Shown: positions 1 through 8,268 of the stretch, piece by piece
Layout: each line of letters opens with the position of its first letter
How positions within the stretch are numbered: the stretch's first letter is position 1
From: Rhodanobacter sp. A1T4
Lineage (GTDB): Bacteria > Pseudomonadota > Gammaproteobacteria > Xanthomonadales > Rhodanobacteraceae
Length of the DNA stretch: 62,394 nt
Direction: 5' to 3'
Assembly (NCBI RefSeq): GCF_014207185.1
Contig: NZ_JACHCP010000015.1
Location: 1 to 62,394 of the forward strand
Made by a program: the position numbers and the translations under genes
The notes under the pieces: model-generated
What the model was told of the DNA's origin: nothing
The model's database searches: none
What the model saw: only the letters and a program-made list of their open reading frames with translations

Positions 1-132
1 GGCTCCTTACTTTCCTCGCATCGCTGACAAGGTGCGGCAAAGAAACATATATTTGCGCATAGCTCGGGGTTTTGCGTTTTTACACAGCCTCGACCTAAAG
101 CAGACGTCTCGGAAAACAGGGGTAAGAGAAGA

Positions 133-816
133 ATGCGATACGTTCTAGCTGGTCTGTCAGCCTTGCTCATTGGTCTGACGCCACTATGCGCAAAGGCGCA
201 GGCCGAGAGCTGCGATGTTAATCGTGATGAGATAAGTCTCATGCACGGGGCGCCAGGGAAGGTAAGGCGGCTTCCCAGCGAACACACACTTGTTGTCAAT
301 TACAAAGGCGGCGTGAAACGCTTCGTTGACGCGCCACCATATGACGAAGAATTGAGCGGGCTTCATTGGCGCTACTGCACTTTCGTCCAGGCTCTCAACG
401 CGTATTTGATCGGCATGTCAAAGGACGGCCTGTTTTCCGGCAAGCTACTACTGGATGAGAACGGCCGCTTGCTGGACGCCGGCCATACTGTGTACCCGTC
501 GCCCGATGGAACGAAATTCCTTGCCGTTGAACAGGAAGATGGCATGGATGGAGAGCTTTGGACTGTTTCCGATATGACGGGAAGAAAGTTGTGGTCCGGG
601 TACGCGGGAACAAAGATCCCACAACAGCCAAGGGGAAAGCCAGATATGAAGCCTTATGAAGCCATTGAATCAAACTATGAATTGCCTCGTTGGACTGGCC
701 AAGGACAGCTTCAGGCGAATCAGGTCTGCGCGGCCGGGAAGCTCAAGAGGGTAATCACCCTCAAGCTAAAGGACGGAGCGTGGAGCTGGAAGCCGAGCAT
801 CCATTGTGCAAATTGA
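133..816 (+). CDS. Secreted protein of unknown function
   Basis: I do not recognise this 227-residue protein. It begins with a convincing Sec signal peptide: an Arg at position 2, a hydrophobic core of about 15 residues and a likely cut after the AKA near residue 22. The mature part has no transmembrane segment, starts near a Cys and has another Cys three residues before the C-terminus (HCAN). A purine-rich stretch (aagagaag) sits just before the ATG. The mix of short beta-prone stretches and Gly/Asp turns suggests a soluble periplasmic beta-rich fold, but that is inference. It stands alone, with the MITE-like element directly downstream. Confidence 0.6.
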   Translation: MRYVLAGLSALLIGLTPLCAKAQAESCDVNRDEISLMHGAPGKVRRLPSEHTLVVNYKGGVKRFVDAPPYDEELSGLHWRYCTFVQALNAYLIGMSKDGLFSGKLLLDENGRLLDAGHTVYPSPDGTKFLAVEQEDGMDGELWTVSDMTGRKLWSGYAGTKIPQQPRGKPDMKPYEAIESNYELPRWTGQGQLQANQVCAAGKLKRVITLKLKDGAWSWKPSIHCAN

Positions 817-843
817 CGCATATGGAAATAACTGCTTTCGACC

Positions 844-1021
844 GATTCTGTTGAAAAACTCCAACTTAACAAATAGACGTCCAAATTTTGAATCGCGACG
901 GCAACGACAATTCGATTCTGTACAAATTTACACATTCAGGCCGACAGGAAGCGATTGTCGCGGTCGGATTTTCTCGCTTTAAACGATCTCGAGTTTTCGA
1001 AGCGAGTTTTTCAACACTATC
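844..1021. mobile_element. MITE-like element, 178 bp
   Basis: An 18-bp terminal inverted repeat bounds this segment: 844-861 and 1004-1021, identical at 16 of 18 positions. It includes a perfect 13-bp inverted copy of TGTTGAAAAACTC. The tetranucleotide GACC lies immediately outside both ends (840-843 and 1022-1025), as expected for a target-site duplication. The inside has no credible coding sequence. The structure fits a non-autonomous miniature inverted-repeat element mobilised by a transposase elsewhere. I cannot name the parent IS family from sequence alone. Confidence 0.65.
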
Positions 1022-1083
1022 GACCCGTAGCAGCCATTTGGATTTGTTCGGCGTCGTGAAAATTAAGTGGCGTGACTAGGTTT

Positions 1084-2121
1084 TCAAAGCTGCCCGATCA
1101 CCCGCTGAACCAGCAGGCTGCTGACCGCCACAGCGACCCAAACACCTAAACCGAGCAAGATGGGCCGCACGCCGCTGGCAGCCATGCGGCGCAGATTGGC
1201 GGATAGCCCAATGGCGGTGAGCGCGACGATGATCAGAAATTCCGCTGCCACGTGAATGGCCGGCTGGATAACAACGGGAATCAGACCGGCGGTGCGTACG
1301 GCCGAGGCTGCCAGAAACCAAAGGATGAACCAGGGGAAGATTTTGGCGAGGCTGAAGTTGCCCGCGCTGCCGTCTTTCGCGGCCTTGCGCTTTTCGCGAG
1401 CGGCAACGGCGAAGGCCAGCACCAGGCAGACGGGGATGATCAGCGTGGCGCGGGTCAGTTTGACGATGGTGGCGAAGTCACCGGCGGTCTTGCTGTAACT
1501 GTAACCGGCAGCGACCACGGACGAGGTGTCGTTGATCGCGGTACCGGCCCAGAGACCGAAGCCGAGGTCTGACAGGTGCATCAAGTGACCAAGCAACGGG
1601 AACAGCAGCACGGCGACGAGATTGAACAGGAAGATGGTCGATATCGCGAAGGCGGTGTCGTGATCTTCGGGGCGAATGATCGGCGTGATGGCGGCAATCG
1701 CCGAGCCGCCACAGATCGCCGTACCCACGCCGATCAAGATCTTCAGCTTGTCGTGTACGCCGAGCCAGCGGCCGAGCAGCCACGCCGAGAGAAAAGCCAC
1801 AGTCATCGTCACGACGGTGACCGATAGCGACTGCAGCCCGGTCCTGGCGACCTGGCTCAGGCTCAGGCCGAAACCCAGGGCGATGATCGACCACTGCAGC
1901 ACGTACTTGCCGGCGAAAGCTATGCCTGGCCGGAAGCGTTCGCCGGGCGATGCGAGGTTGCCGACGATAATGCCCAGTACAATGCCGATGACTGGGCCGC
2001 CGACAAGCGGCAGCAGATGGCCCAGCCAGCGCGCCACCAGTGCAATGCCGACAGCCAAGGCAAGGCCGGAGACAAGCGACCGGTGTTGCGTGGGTTGCGC
2101 GTGGATGACGTGGGCGTTCAT
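1084..2121 (-). CDS. yeiH: YeiH/UPF0324-family membrane transporter
   Basis: This is a 345-residue polytopic inner-membrane protein of the YeiH (UPF0324) family, annotated as putative sulfate exporters. About ten hydrophobic segments are visible, with family stretches such as GGSAIAAITPI and GTAINDTSSVVAAGY in the middle and second half. I chose the ATG at 2121 because a GGAG lies about eight bases upstream; an in-frame upstream ATG at 2157 would add 12 residues. It is divergent from a LysR regulator, the same pairing as yeiE/yeiH in enterobacteria. That supports a sulfur-oxyanion related role under that regulator, but the substrate is not shown here. Confidence 0.82.
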   Translation of the reverse strand: MNAHVIHAQPTQHRSLVSGLALAVGIALVARWLGHLLPLVGGPVIGIVLGIIVGNLASPGERFRPGIAFAGKYVLQWSIIALGFGLSLSQVARTGLQSLSVTVVTMTVAFLSAWLLGRWLGVHDKLKILIGVGTAICGGSAIAAITPIIRPEDHDTAFAISTIFLFNLVAVLLFPLLGHLMHLSDLGFGLWAGTAINDTSSVVAAGYSYSKTAGDFATIVKLTRATLIIPVCLVLAFAVAAREKRKAAKDGSAGNFSLAKIFPWFILWFLAASAVRTAGLIPVVIQPAIHVAAEFLIIVALTAIGLSANLRRMAASGVRPILLGLGVWVAVAVSSLLVQRVIGQL

Positions 2122-2207
2122 GGTTCGGCTCCGTAGGTGCGCCATTGTCCGCGTCATTTTCCATCAATAAAATTTGGAATATCTGATAGAAGCAATAAGA
2201 TTCACTG

Positions 2208-3089
2208 ATGATAAATATCAGTCCACGCCAGCTCGATGTGTTTGTGCAGATCGCCTTGCACGGCAGCGTGCGTGCGGCGGCCGAGCGCTTGCACCTGACC
2301 CAGCCGGCCGCGAGCATGGCGTTGGCGGAAATGGAGCGGCAGCTGGATGCGCCGCTGTTTGCGCGCGAGCGTGGTCGCCTTCGCCTGAATGCGCGTGGTC
2401 GAGAACTTCTGCCGCTCGCACAGGAGCTGCTGGAGCGTCACGCGGAGTTTGGCCGTCGCGGTAGCGAAGGTGCGGCGACGCTGACGGGCGAGCTGCGCAT
2501 CGGCGCCAGCAACACCGTTGGTAATTACCGTGTCGGTGAATTGCTCGGTGCCTTCGTGCGCAGCCACGCGCATGTCGTGATACGCCTGCGTGTGGCCAAC
2601 ACCGAAACCATCGCGGCCGGCGTACTCGATCACAGCCTCGATATCGGCTGTGTCGAAGGGCCGGTGACGCATCCGTTATTGGAAGTGCGGCCGTGGCGTG
2701 ATGACTTGCTGGTGGTGTGTGCGCCGCCGGATCATCCGCTGGCGCGCAAGCGCAATTTGAAGCCGGCGGATTTTCTCGGCGCGCGCTGGGTGATGCGCGA
2801 ACCGGGTTCGGCCACGCGCACGATCAGCGAGCGCGTGATGGCGCAACTGCCGCCCGGCGAAACCGTGTTGGAGCTCGACCAGATCGAGGCGATCAAGCAG
2901 AGCGTGGTGGCCGGGTTGGGCATTGCGTTTCTCCCCGCCGTGGCGGTGACCGATGCACTGGCCGCAGGGCGATTGAAGGCGTTGAAAACGCCGTTCCTCG
3001 ATCTGCGGCGCAAGCTTTCCCTGCTGCTGCATCGGCAGAAATACCGCGGTATGCTGCTGGATGCGTTCCTGGAAAGCGCCGATCAGTAG
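2208..3089 (+). CDS. LysR-family regulator, YeiE-like
   Basis: This 293-residue LysR-type regulator has its winged HTH at residues 1-65 (RQLDVFVQIALHGSVRAAAE, then LTQPAASMALAEME). A periplasmic-binding-like effector domain follows from about residue 90 to the end. It lies head to head with the YeiH transporter, the two start codons being 86 bases apart, so it very likely controls that gene. In enterobacteria YeiE responds to sulfite; transferring that to this protein is inference. It is convergent with ptsI downstream, and no clear terminator is seen in the 84-base gap. Confidence 0.85.
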   Translation: MINISPRQLDVFVQIALHGSVRAAAERLHLTQPAASMALAEMERQLDAPLFARERGRLRLNARGRELLPLAQELLERHAEFGRRGSEGAATLTGELRIGASNTVGNYRVGELLGAFVRSHAHVVIRLRVANTETIAAGVLDHSLDIGCVEGPVTHPLLEVRPWRDDLLVVCAPPDHPLARKRNLKPADFLGARWVMREPGSATRTISERVMAQLPPGETVLELDQIEAIKQSVVAGLGIAFLPAVAVTDALAAGRLKALKTPFLDLRRKLSLLLHRQKYRGMLLDAFLESADQ

Positions 3090-3173
3090 AGTTTGGCTTC
3101 CTGGCGCGGGAACTTGTCGTGCTGACTTGTCGAGGCCGCATGGGGCGCGTAATGCCAACAGCGACGCGACGCG

Positions 3174-4919
3174 TCATGACGCGATGCAGGCACCGAGAAT
3201 TTCGTTCATTAGTGTCTCGGCCTGCTCATGCGTGTGGGCACGAAGCAGTCGCGAGGCCTGGCGACGTAAATGGGCGTGGTCGAGCGTGGCGAGTCGGTCG
3301 CGCACCAGCAGAATCTGCGTCGGATGCATGCTGAATTCGCACAAGCCCAGCACCAGCAGCAGCGCAGTGAAGTTCACATCGCCGGCGATTTCGCCGCACA
3401 GGCTTACTGGTTTTTTCGCGCGACGGCCGGCGCTGATGACGTGCGACAAGAGTCGCAGCAGCGCAGGCTGCAGTGGGTTGTAGATGTTTTCCAGCGCGTC
3501 GTTGCCGCGATCGGCGGCCAGTACGTACTGCGCGAGATCGTTGGTGCCGATGGCGAGAAAATCGGAATATTCCAGCAGCGCGCGCACGTTGATTGCCGCG
3601 GCCGGTACTTCGATCATCGCGCCCAGCGGCAGTTTCTCCGGCAGGTCGACGTTTTCGCGTTTCAGATCCTGTCGCGCCAGCCGGAACAGAGTGCGCACCG
3701 CGATCAATTCGTCCGGTTGCGTGACCATCGGCACCAGTACGCGGACCGGGCCGTAGCAGGCGGCGCGAAGGATCGCGCGGATCTGTGTGGTGAACACCGC
3801 CGGATAGCGCAGCGACAGGCGCACACCGCGTACGCCGAGCGCCGGATTTTCCTCGCCGCGCACCACCAGCCCAGCGGCGTCGGCCTTGTCGGCGCCGAGG
3901 TCGAGTGTGCGAATGGTCACCGGCAGCCCGCCCATGCCCATGACCAGGTCACGATAAGCGATGAACTGCTCGTCTTCCGATGGCAAGCCCTTGTGCCGCA
4001 GGAACAGGAATTCAGTGCGATAGAGCCCCACGCCATCCGCACCGCGCGCGCGCGCGGCAGCGACGTCGTTGGCACTTTCGGCATTCGCGAGCAGGCAGAT
4101 TTCGATGCCGTCGCGGGTACGTGTGGGCGCGTTGGCGAGCATGGCCAGGCGCCGGCCCTCGATCGCGGCATCGCGCTGCCAGGCACGATAGCGCGACAGG
4201 TCCTGCGCATTCGGATGGACCACCGCTTCGCCGCGTTCGGCATCCAGCAAAATCAGATCGTCGTCGTGGATGTTCGACAGCGCATCGCGGGTGCCCACCA
4301 GCATCGGCAGGCCGAGGCTGCGGGCAAGAATTGCGCTGTGCGAATACGGGCTACCGGAACTGCCGACGACGCCGAGCAAGCCGTTGCCGGCCAGCTGCGC
4401 CATATCGCCTGGCGCGATGCTGTCGGCGATCAGGATTTCGCCCACACGCGCGGCCAGCTTGCGTTCTTCGGGGCTGGTCTGCCGTTGCAGTGCGGAGATC
4501 ACCCGGTTGATCACCTGCTCGATGTCTTCCTTGCGGCTGCGCAGATAGGGATCGTCCATCGCCTCGAACACGGCGGACAAACGATCCCGTTGTTTTTTCA
4601 GCGCGGCGCCAGGGCGGTAGTGGCCGATGCGCACCATGTCGTCCAGCCCGCGCAGCAGCTCGCCATCGTCCAGCAGCAGGCTGTGCGCGTCGATAAATTC
4701 GTTGACTTCGCGCGCCAGCGCGCCATGCAGCTTGCCACGCAGTTCACGCAGCTCCTGCCGGGCGGTGTCGAGCGCGCGATGCATCAGCTCGATCTGCTCT
4801 TCGACTTCATCCTCGGCCAGCGGGCGGGTGTCGACACTGTAGCGGCTGGGCTGCACGAGACGCGCGCGCCCCAAGGCCATGCCGTGAGCGGCGATCGTGC
4901 CGCTGAGCACATGCCTCAT
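3174..4919 (-). CDS. ptsI: PTS enzyme I (PEP-protein phosphotransferase)
   Basis: Enzyme I moves phosphate from PEP to HPr. The start at 4919 gives 581 residues, close to the usual 575; the reading frame runs open to 5069, but that would add 50 unlike residues, and a CGGAG motif precedes 4919. The N-terminal HPr-binding and phosphohistidine domain holds the active His in GSPYSHSAILARSLGLP. The C-terminal PEP-binding TIM barrel shows RTEFLF, the ATP/PEP motif GTNDLAQYVLAADR and a late SLCGEIAGD. It is the last gene of the minus-strand PTS run, about 120 bases after ptsH. No sugar permease is nearby, so the pathway is likely regulatory. Confidence 0.95.
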   Translation of the reverse strand: MRHVLSGTIAAHGMALGRARLVQPSRYSVDTRPLAEDEVEEQIELMHRALDTARQELRELRGKLHGALAREVNEFIDAHSLLLDDGELLRGLDDMVRIGHYRPGAALKKQRDRLSAVFEAMDDPYLRSRKEDIEQVINRVISALQRQTSPEERKLAARVGEILIADSIAPGDMAQLAGNGLLGVVGSSGSPYSHSAILARSLGLPMLVGTRDALSNIHDDDLILLDAERGEAVVHPNAQDLSRYRAWQRDAAIEGRRLAMLANAPTRTRDGIEICLLANAESANDVAAARARGADGVGLYRTEFLFLRHKGLPSEDEQFIAYRDLVMGMGGLPVTIRTLDLGADKADAAGLVVRGEENPALGVRGVRLSLRYPAVFTTQIRAILRAACYGPVRVLVPMVTQPDELIAVRTLFRLARQDLKRENVDLPEKLPLGAMIEVPAAAINVRALLEYSDFLAIGTNDLAQYVLAADRGNDALENIYNPLQPALLRLLSHVISAGRRAKKPVSLCGEIAGDVNFTALLLVLGLCEFSMHPTQILLVRDRLATLDHAHLRRQASRLLRAHTHEQAETLMNEILGACIAS

Positions 4920-5040
4920 GCGATGGCTCCGACGGTGCGGGGAAGGTGGAATAGAGAACGAGAGATGGAAAAAGCAGGCAAGTGCTGGCACAGCTTTCGC
5001 TGCGTTTCCTGATTCCTGTTTTCCATGCCCAGCTTCATCC

Positions 5041-5310
5041 TTAAGCTCCTTCGTCGAACTTGCGCGCAAATAAATCCGCGATCGCGGTTACCGCTGCCTG
5101 CTCATCCGCGCCATCCGCGCGAATGGTCAACGGCGTGCCGATGCCGGCGGCCAGCATCATCACGCCCATGATGCTCTGGGCATTGACCTCGCGGCCACGG
5201 CTGACCAGCCATACAGTAGCTTTGAATCCCTGAACGAGCTGCACCAGCTTGGCCGATGCGCGGGCATGCAGGCCGAGCTTGTTGGAAACGACAATCTCTT
5301 GTTCAAGCAT
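5041..5310 (-). CDS. ptsH: HPr phosphocarrier protein
   Basis: This 89-residue protein carries phosphate from enzyme I to EIIA. The catalytic His15 lies in NKLGLHARAS and the regulatory Ser46 in NAQSIMGVMML, so both phosphorylation sites are present. Ser46 is the target of HPr kinase, which is encoded upstream in the same run, so the two make a matched pair. The ATG at 5310 gives the normal family length; the frame extends upstream to 5490 but overlaps the EIIA gene with unrelated sequence. It lies 8 bases after the EIIA gene. Confidence 0.95.
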   Translation of the reverse strand: MLEQEIVVSNKLGLHARASAKLVQLVQGFKATVWLVSRGREVNAQSIMGVMMLAAGIGTPLTIRADGADEQAAVTAIADLFARKFDEGA

Positions 5311-5318
5311 AAATAGGG

Positions 5319-5711
5319 TCAGGCATGATCGATGAAGATTCCTCCGCGGCCACCGCTGGCCGCAATTTCGGCTAGTTCGTCCAGCGGTTTGTCGGCGTAA
5401 TTGAGTACACGTAAAAGCATAGGCAGATTGAGTCCGGAAACGCAGCGCAAACGTACGCCGAGCGCACCGAGCGATAGGCCGATGTTGCACGGTGTGGCTC
5501 CATACAAATCGGCCAGCACTAGGACACCATCGCCGTGATCGAGTTCGCGAGCATGACGCGCGGTAAGCGTGCGCATCACGTCCGGGTCAGCTTGCGGCGG
5601 GATCTCTACCGCAGCAACTTGCAATGGCAGCTTGGGCATCACGTGATGCGCGGCAGCAATCAACGCATTGCCGACGGCTTCGTGGGTCATCAACAGCACG
5701 CTGACATTCAT
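5319..5711 (-). CDS. PTS EIIA component, mannose-type
   Basis: This 130-residue stand-alone EIIA domain belongs to the mannose/AgaF superfamily. The phosphorylatable His10 is in LLMTHEAVGNAL, and the Rossmann-like core includes VLVLADLYGATPCN. The start at 5711 matches the family N-terminus; upstream in-frame codons overlap rapZ. No EIIB, EIIC or EIID is nearby. With HPr, EI, HprK and RapZ it forms a permease-less PTS that probably reports PEP/pyruvate status rather than taking up sugar. What its phosphorylation state controls cannot be read from the sequence. Confidence 0.9.
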   Translation of the reverse strand: MNVSVLLMTHEAVGNALIAAAHHVMPKLPLQVAAVEIPPQADPDVMRTLTARHARELDHGDGVLVLADLYGATPCNIGLSLGALGVRLRCVSGLNLPMLLRVLNYADKPLDELAEIAASGGRGGIFIDHA

Positions 5712-5748
5712 GCCCGTGACTCTATGGTGGTGTGGCGAGGCATGGTTG

Positions 5749-6654
5749 TCACTCGAGTTCGCGATGAAAGGTGAGTACGCCGTCGCGTTGTGCACGGAAA
5801 TGGGTGGCAAGTTTTTCGACCAGATAGACCGAGCGATGCCGGCCGCCGGTGCAACCGATGGCGATGGTCATGTAGCTGCGATCATCTTGCTCAAAGCGCG
5901 GCAGCCATGCATCCAGCCAGCGCGCGGTGTCGGTAAAGTATTCGCCGACCAGCGGTTCGATATCGAGAAAATCACGCACCGGCGCATCCTTGCCCGACAG
6001 CGGCCGCAGATGCGGATGCCAGTGCGGGTTCGGCAGGCAGCGTGCGTCGAACACAAAGTCCGCATCCAGCGGCAGCCCGCGACGGAAAGCGAACGACTGG
6101 AACATCAGGGTCAGCCCTTCGATAGCCCGCGCGTAACCGGTCGCGATAAGGCGGCGCAGCTGGTGAACGTTGAGCTCGCTGGAGTCGATCACCTTTTCGG
6201 CGATCGCCATCAGCGGGCGCAGCAGCCGGCGCTCTTCAGCGATCGCATCAGCCAGCGACACGCCACGCATGGCTAGCGGATGGCGCCGACGGCTTTCCGA
6301 ATAGCGCTTGATCAGGACCTCGTCACGGCAGTCGAGAAAAACCAGCTGAACCTGTACGCCGGCCGCCGCCAGATCGGAAAGCACCTTCGGCATTTGTGCG
6401 AAATCCGTGCCGCGATTGCGCACGTCCACGCCAACGGCAATGCGCCGGTGCATGCCACCGTTACCCTGGATCACGGCATTGACCAGCTCGGGTAGCAGGG
6501 CCGAAGGCAGGTTGTCTACGCAGTAGAACTCGAGATCTTCCAGCGCGCGCAACGCCACCGTCTTGCCGCCGCCGGACAGGCCGGTAAGCACGATGAGGTG
6601 GATCTCGCGCGCGTCGACGAGTGGCGTTATCAGGGGCTTGCTGTCGTCAGTCAT
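5749..6654 (-). CDS. rapZ: RNase adapter / nucleotide-binding protein RapZ
   Basis: RapZ is a P-loop protein. In E. coli it delivers the small RNA GlmZ to RNase E and so tunes GlmS and amino-sugar supply. The 301-residue product has the Walker A GLSGGGKT near residue 26, followed by ALEDLEFYCVDNLP. The conserved C-terminal block GCTGGRHRSVYLVE is near residue 265. It starts four bases after the hprK stop and is followed by EIIA, the order typical of Xanthomonadales. Whether it keeps an sRNA-adapter role here is not known. Confidence 0.93.
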   Translation of the reverse strand: MTDDSKPLITPLVDAREIHLIVLTGLSGGGKTVALRALEDLEFYCVDNLPSALLPELVNAVIQGNGGMHRRIAVGVDVRNRGTDFAQMPKVLSDLAAAGVQVQLVFLDCRDEVLIKRYSESRRRHPLAMRGVSLADAIAEERRLLRPLMAIAEKVIDSSELNVHQLRRLIATGYARAIEGLTLMFQSFAFRRGLPLDADFVFDARCLPNPHWHPHLRPLSGKDAPVRDFLDIEPLVGEYFTDTARWLDAWLPRFEQDDRSYMTIAIGCTGGRHRSVYLVEKLATHFRAQRDGVLTFHRELE

Positions 6655-6658
6655 GGCA

Positions 6659-7609
6659 TTACCACGGCGGTAGCCGGTTCAGTTGATGCGCCTGGCGATC
6701 GATAAAGGTTTGTGCCGGGTCGATGCCCTTGCTCTTCAGCGCATGACTGCGCACGGCAGCCTCCACCAGCACGGAAAGGTTGCGTCCCGAGGCAACCGGA
6801 ATGGTGATCATCGGTACGGCCACGTCGAAGATTTCACGATGGCCGATATCGCCGGTGAGCCGGGTCAGCGCATCGGTTTCCTCACCATCGCGCATAGGCT
6901 TCAGATGGATGACGAGGCGCAGGTATTTGGATGGCTTGACCGACATGTGGCCAAACATTTCACGGATATTGAGTACACCCAGTCCGCGCACTTCGAGCAG
7001 ATCCTGCAGCAGCTCGGGGCAGTTGCCGTCGATCACGTCCGGTGCAATGAGGGTGAATTCGGTGGCATCGTCGGCAACCAGCCGATGGCCGCGGCTGATC
7101 AGCTCCAGCGCCAGCTCGCTCTTGCCTGAGCCTGCCTCGCCGGTGATCAGCACGCCGATCGAAAACACTTCCAGAAACACGCCGTGCAAGGTGGTTTTGG
7201 CCGCCAGCAGCCGCGCCAGGTGATATTGCAGGTAGGTCAGCAGCTCGTGCCCACGTTTGGGGCTGATCCATAGCGGCGTGTTGGTTTCTTCGGCGACTTC
7301 GCGAAGGTCAGAAGGAATGGTCTGATCCTTGCTGACGATCAGCGCCACCGGCTGATAGGCCGCGACCTTGTGGATGACTTCCCAACGCTGGCGCGAATCC
7401 AGCCCGTCGAGAAAATTCAGCTCCTCGGTACCGACGATCTGGATCTTGTTCGGATAAATGACGTTGAGATAGCCGATCAGCGACGGGCGACGGGATTGTG
7501 CAGCGCCGGGATCGAGCGCGCGCGCCTCACCCCGCATGCCGGAAATCCAGCGCAGGCCCATGCGTTCGTGAACGCCATCGTAAAGTTGTCGCGCGCTGAT
7601 CCGATCCAA
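6659..7609 (-). CDS. hprK: HPr kinase/phosphorylase
   Basis: This bifunctional enzyme phosphorylates or dephosphorylates HPr on Ser46. The 316-residue protein has an N-terminal domain to about residue 130 and a C-terminal catalytic domain with Walker [16 protein letters not shown] near residue 155. The family signature [15 protein letters not shown] follows near residue 206. The length is normal. It is unusual in gammaproteobacteria outside Xanthomonadales-like groups, where it accompanies a permease-less PTS. Two strong hairpins lie between it and hpf. Confidence 0.95.
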   Translation of the reverse strand: MDRISARQLYDGVHERMGLRWISGMRGEARALDPGAAQSRRPSLIGYLNVIYPNKIQIVGTEELNFLDGLDSRQRWEVIHKVAAYQPVALIVSKDQTIPSDLREVAEETNTPLWISPKRGHELLTYLQYHLARLLAAKTTLHGVFLEVFSIGVLITGEAGSGKSELALELISRGHRLVADDATEFTLIAPDVIDGNCPELLQDLLEVRGLGVLNIREMFGHMSVKPSKYLRLVIHLKPMRDGEETDALTRLTGDIGHREIFDVAVPMITIPVASGRNLSVLVEAAVRSHALKSKGIDPAQTFIDRQAHQLNRLPPW

Positions 7610-7702
7610 GTGCTGGTCCTTTGTGCCGCAATATCAGCCCGGTGGGCTTGTGCGGCAACGTGACCATTGTGCCAGCTTGGGCGTGGAAGCGCTTTCTACG
7701 CT

Positions 7703-7778
7703 GGCGCCGTTGACCGGCGCCTTTGAGACGGATCGGCCCACCGCGCCATCAATCGTCGATCAATGGCAGGGTGGGCCG
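7703..7778. repeat. Pair of GC-rich hairpins between hpf and hprK
   Basis: There are two inverted repeats in the 185-base hpf-hprK gap. 7703-7721 has perfect 7-bp arms GGCGCCG/CGGCGCC around a 5-base loop. 7734-7778 has 16-bp arms with two mismatches. Neither is followed by a T-run on the minus strand, so they are not classical intrinsic terminators. They could damp read-through, protect an mRNA end or be REP-like elements. Confidence 0.5.
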
Positions 7779-7794
7779 TAGGATCAGGCGTTAT

Positions 7795-8118
7795 TTATCC
7801 GTACAGGCGCTCTTGGCGCGCCTCGCGCTGATGTTTATCGGAGATTTTCTCGCGGTGCTTGCGTAGCTGGCAGAGAAGTTTGTCGAACATGACATCGATG
7901 GATACGTACATATCGGTTTCAGCGGCTTCAGCATGCAGGGTGGCGCCGGTAGCTGCCAAGGTACCTTCAACAAACTGTTGCAGCTTGTCGACGGAAAGGA
8001 CGACCGAGAGACTGATCAGCCTGTCGTCAAGTCGCGTGAGTTTGTCGAGCTTGGCAGTAACGTGGTCCCGTAAGGCCTGAGTGACTTCAATATGCTGACC
8101 GCTGAGTTGGAATTGCAT
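7795..8118 (-). CDS. hpf: Ribosome hibernation promoting factor
   Basis: This 107-residue short HPF/YfiA-family protein binds the 30S decoding region of idle ribosomes. It begins MQFQLSGQHIEVTQAL and has the family beta-alpha core with an acidic and basic patch, ending in a basic tail (KHREKISDKHQREARQ). The start at 8118 fits the family; 8 more residues would be possible upstream. It follows rpoN by 150 bases in the usual rpoN-hpf order. Confidence 0.93.
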   Translation of the reverse strand: MQFQLSGQHIEVTQALRDHVTAKLDKLTRLDDRLISLSVVLSVDKLQQFVEGTLAATGATLHAEAAETDMYVSIDVMFDKLLCQLRKHREKISDKHQREARQERLYG

Positions 8119-8268
8119 GGGGCGCCTCCTCTGTTGGTGCATTGCCGCGTTTCGCGGCGGGTGCGATATGAAGCTGTCATGCGGCAGTCGACATATCGAT
8201 GTATCACTCTCTACAGGTATAGGGACGCTTTGGGCATGGACAAGTTCCCGTGTGACATGCGTAACCGC

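Noticed and set aside
3270..5012. A 580-codon open frame on the plus strand opposite ptsI
   Set aside because: It is a high-GC shadow of ptsI: composition is Arg/Gln/His-rich without domain features, while ptsI matches its family along its entire length.
5319..5711. Part of a transport PTS for mannose or fructose
   Set aside because: No EIIB, EIIC or EIID reading frame is found in the surrounding DNA; the set with HprK and RapZ fits a regulatory PTS better.
7703..7778. Intrinsic terminator after hpf
   Set aside because: The stems are strong but no U-run follows on the minus strand.
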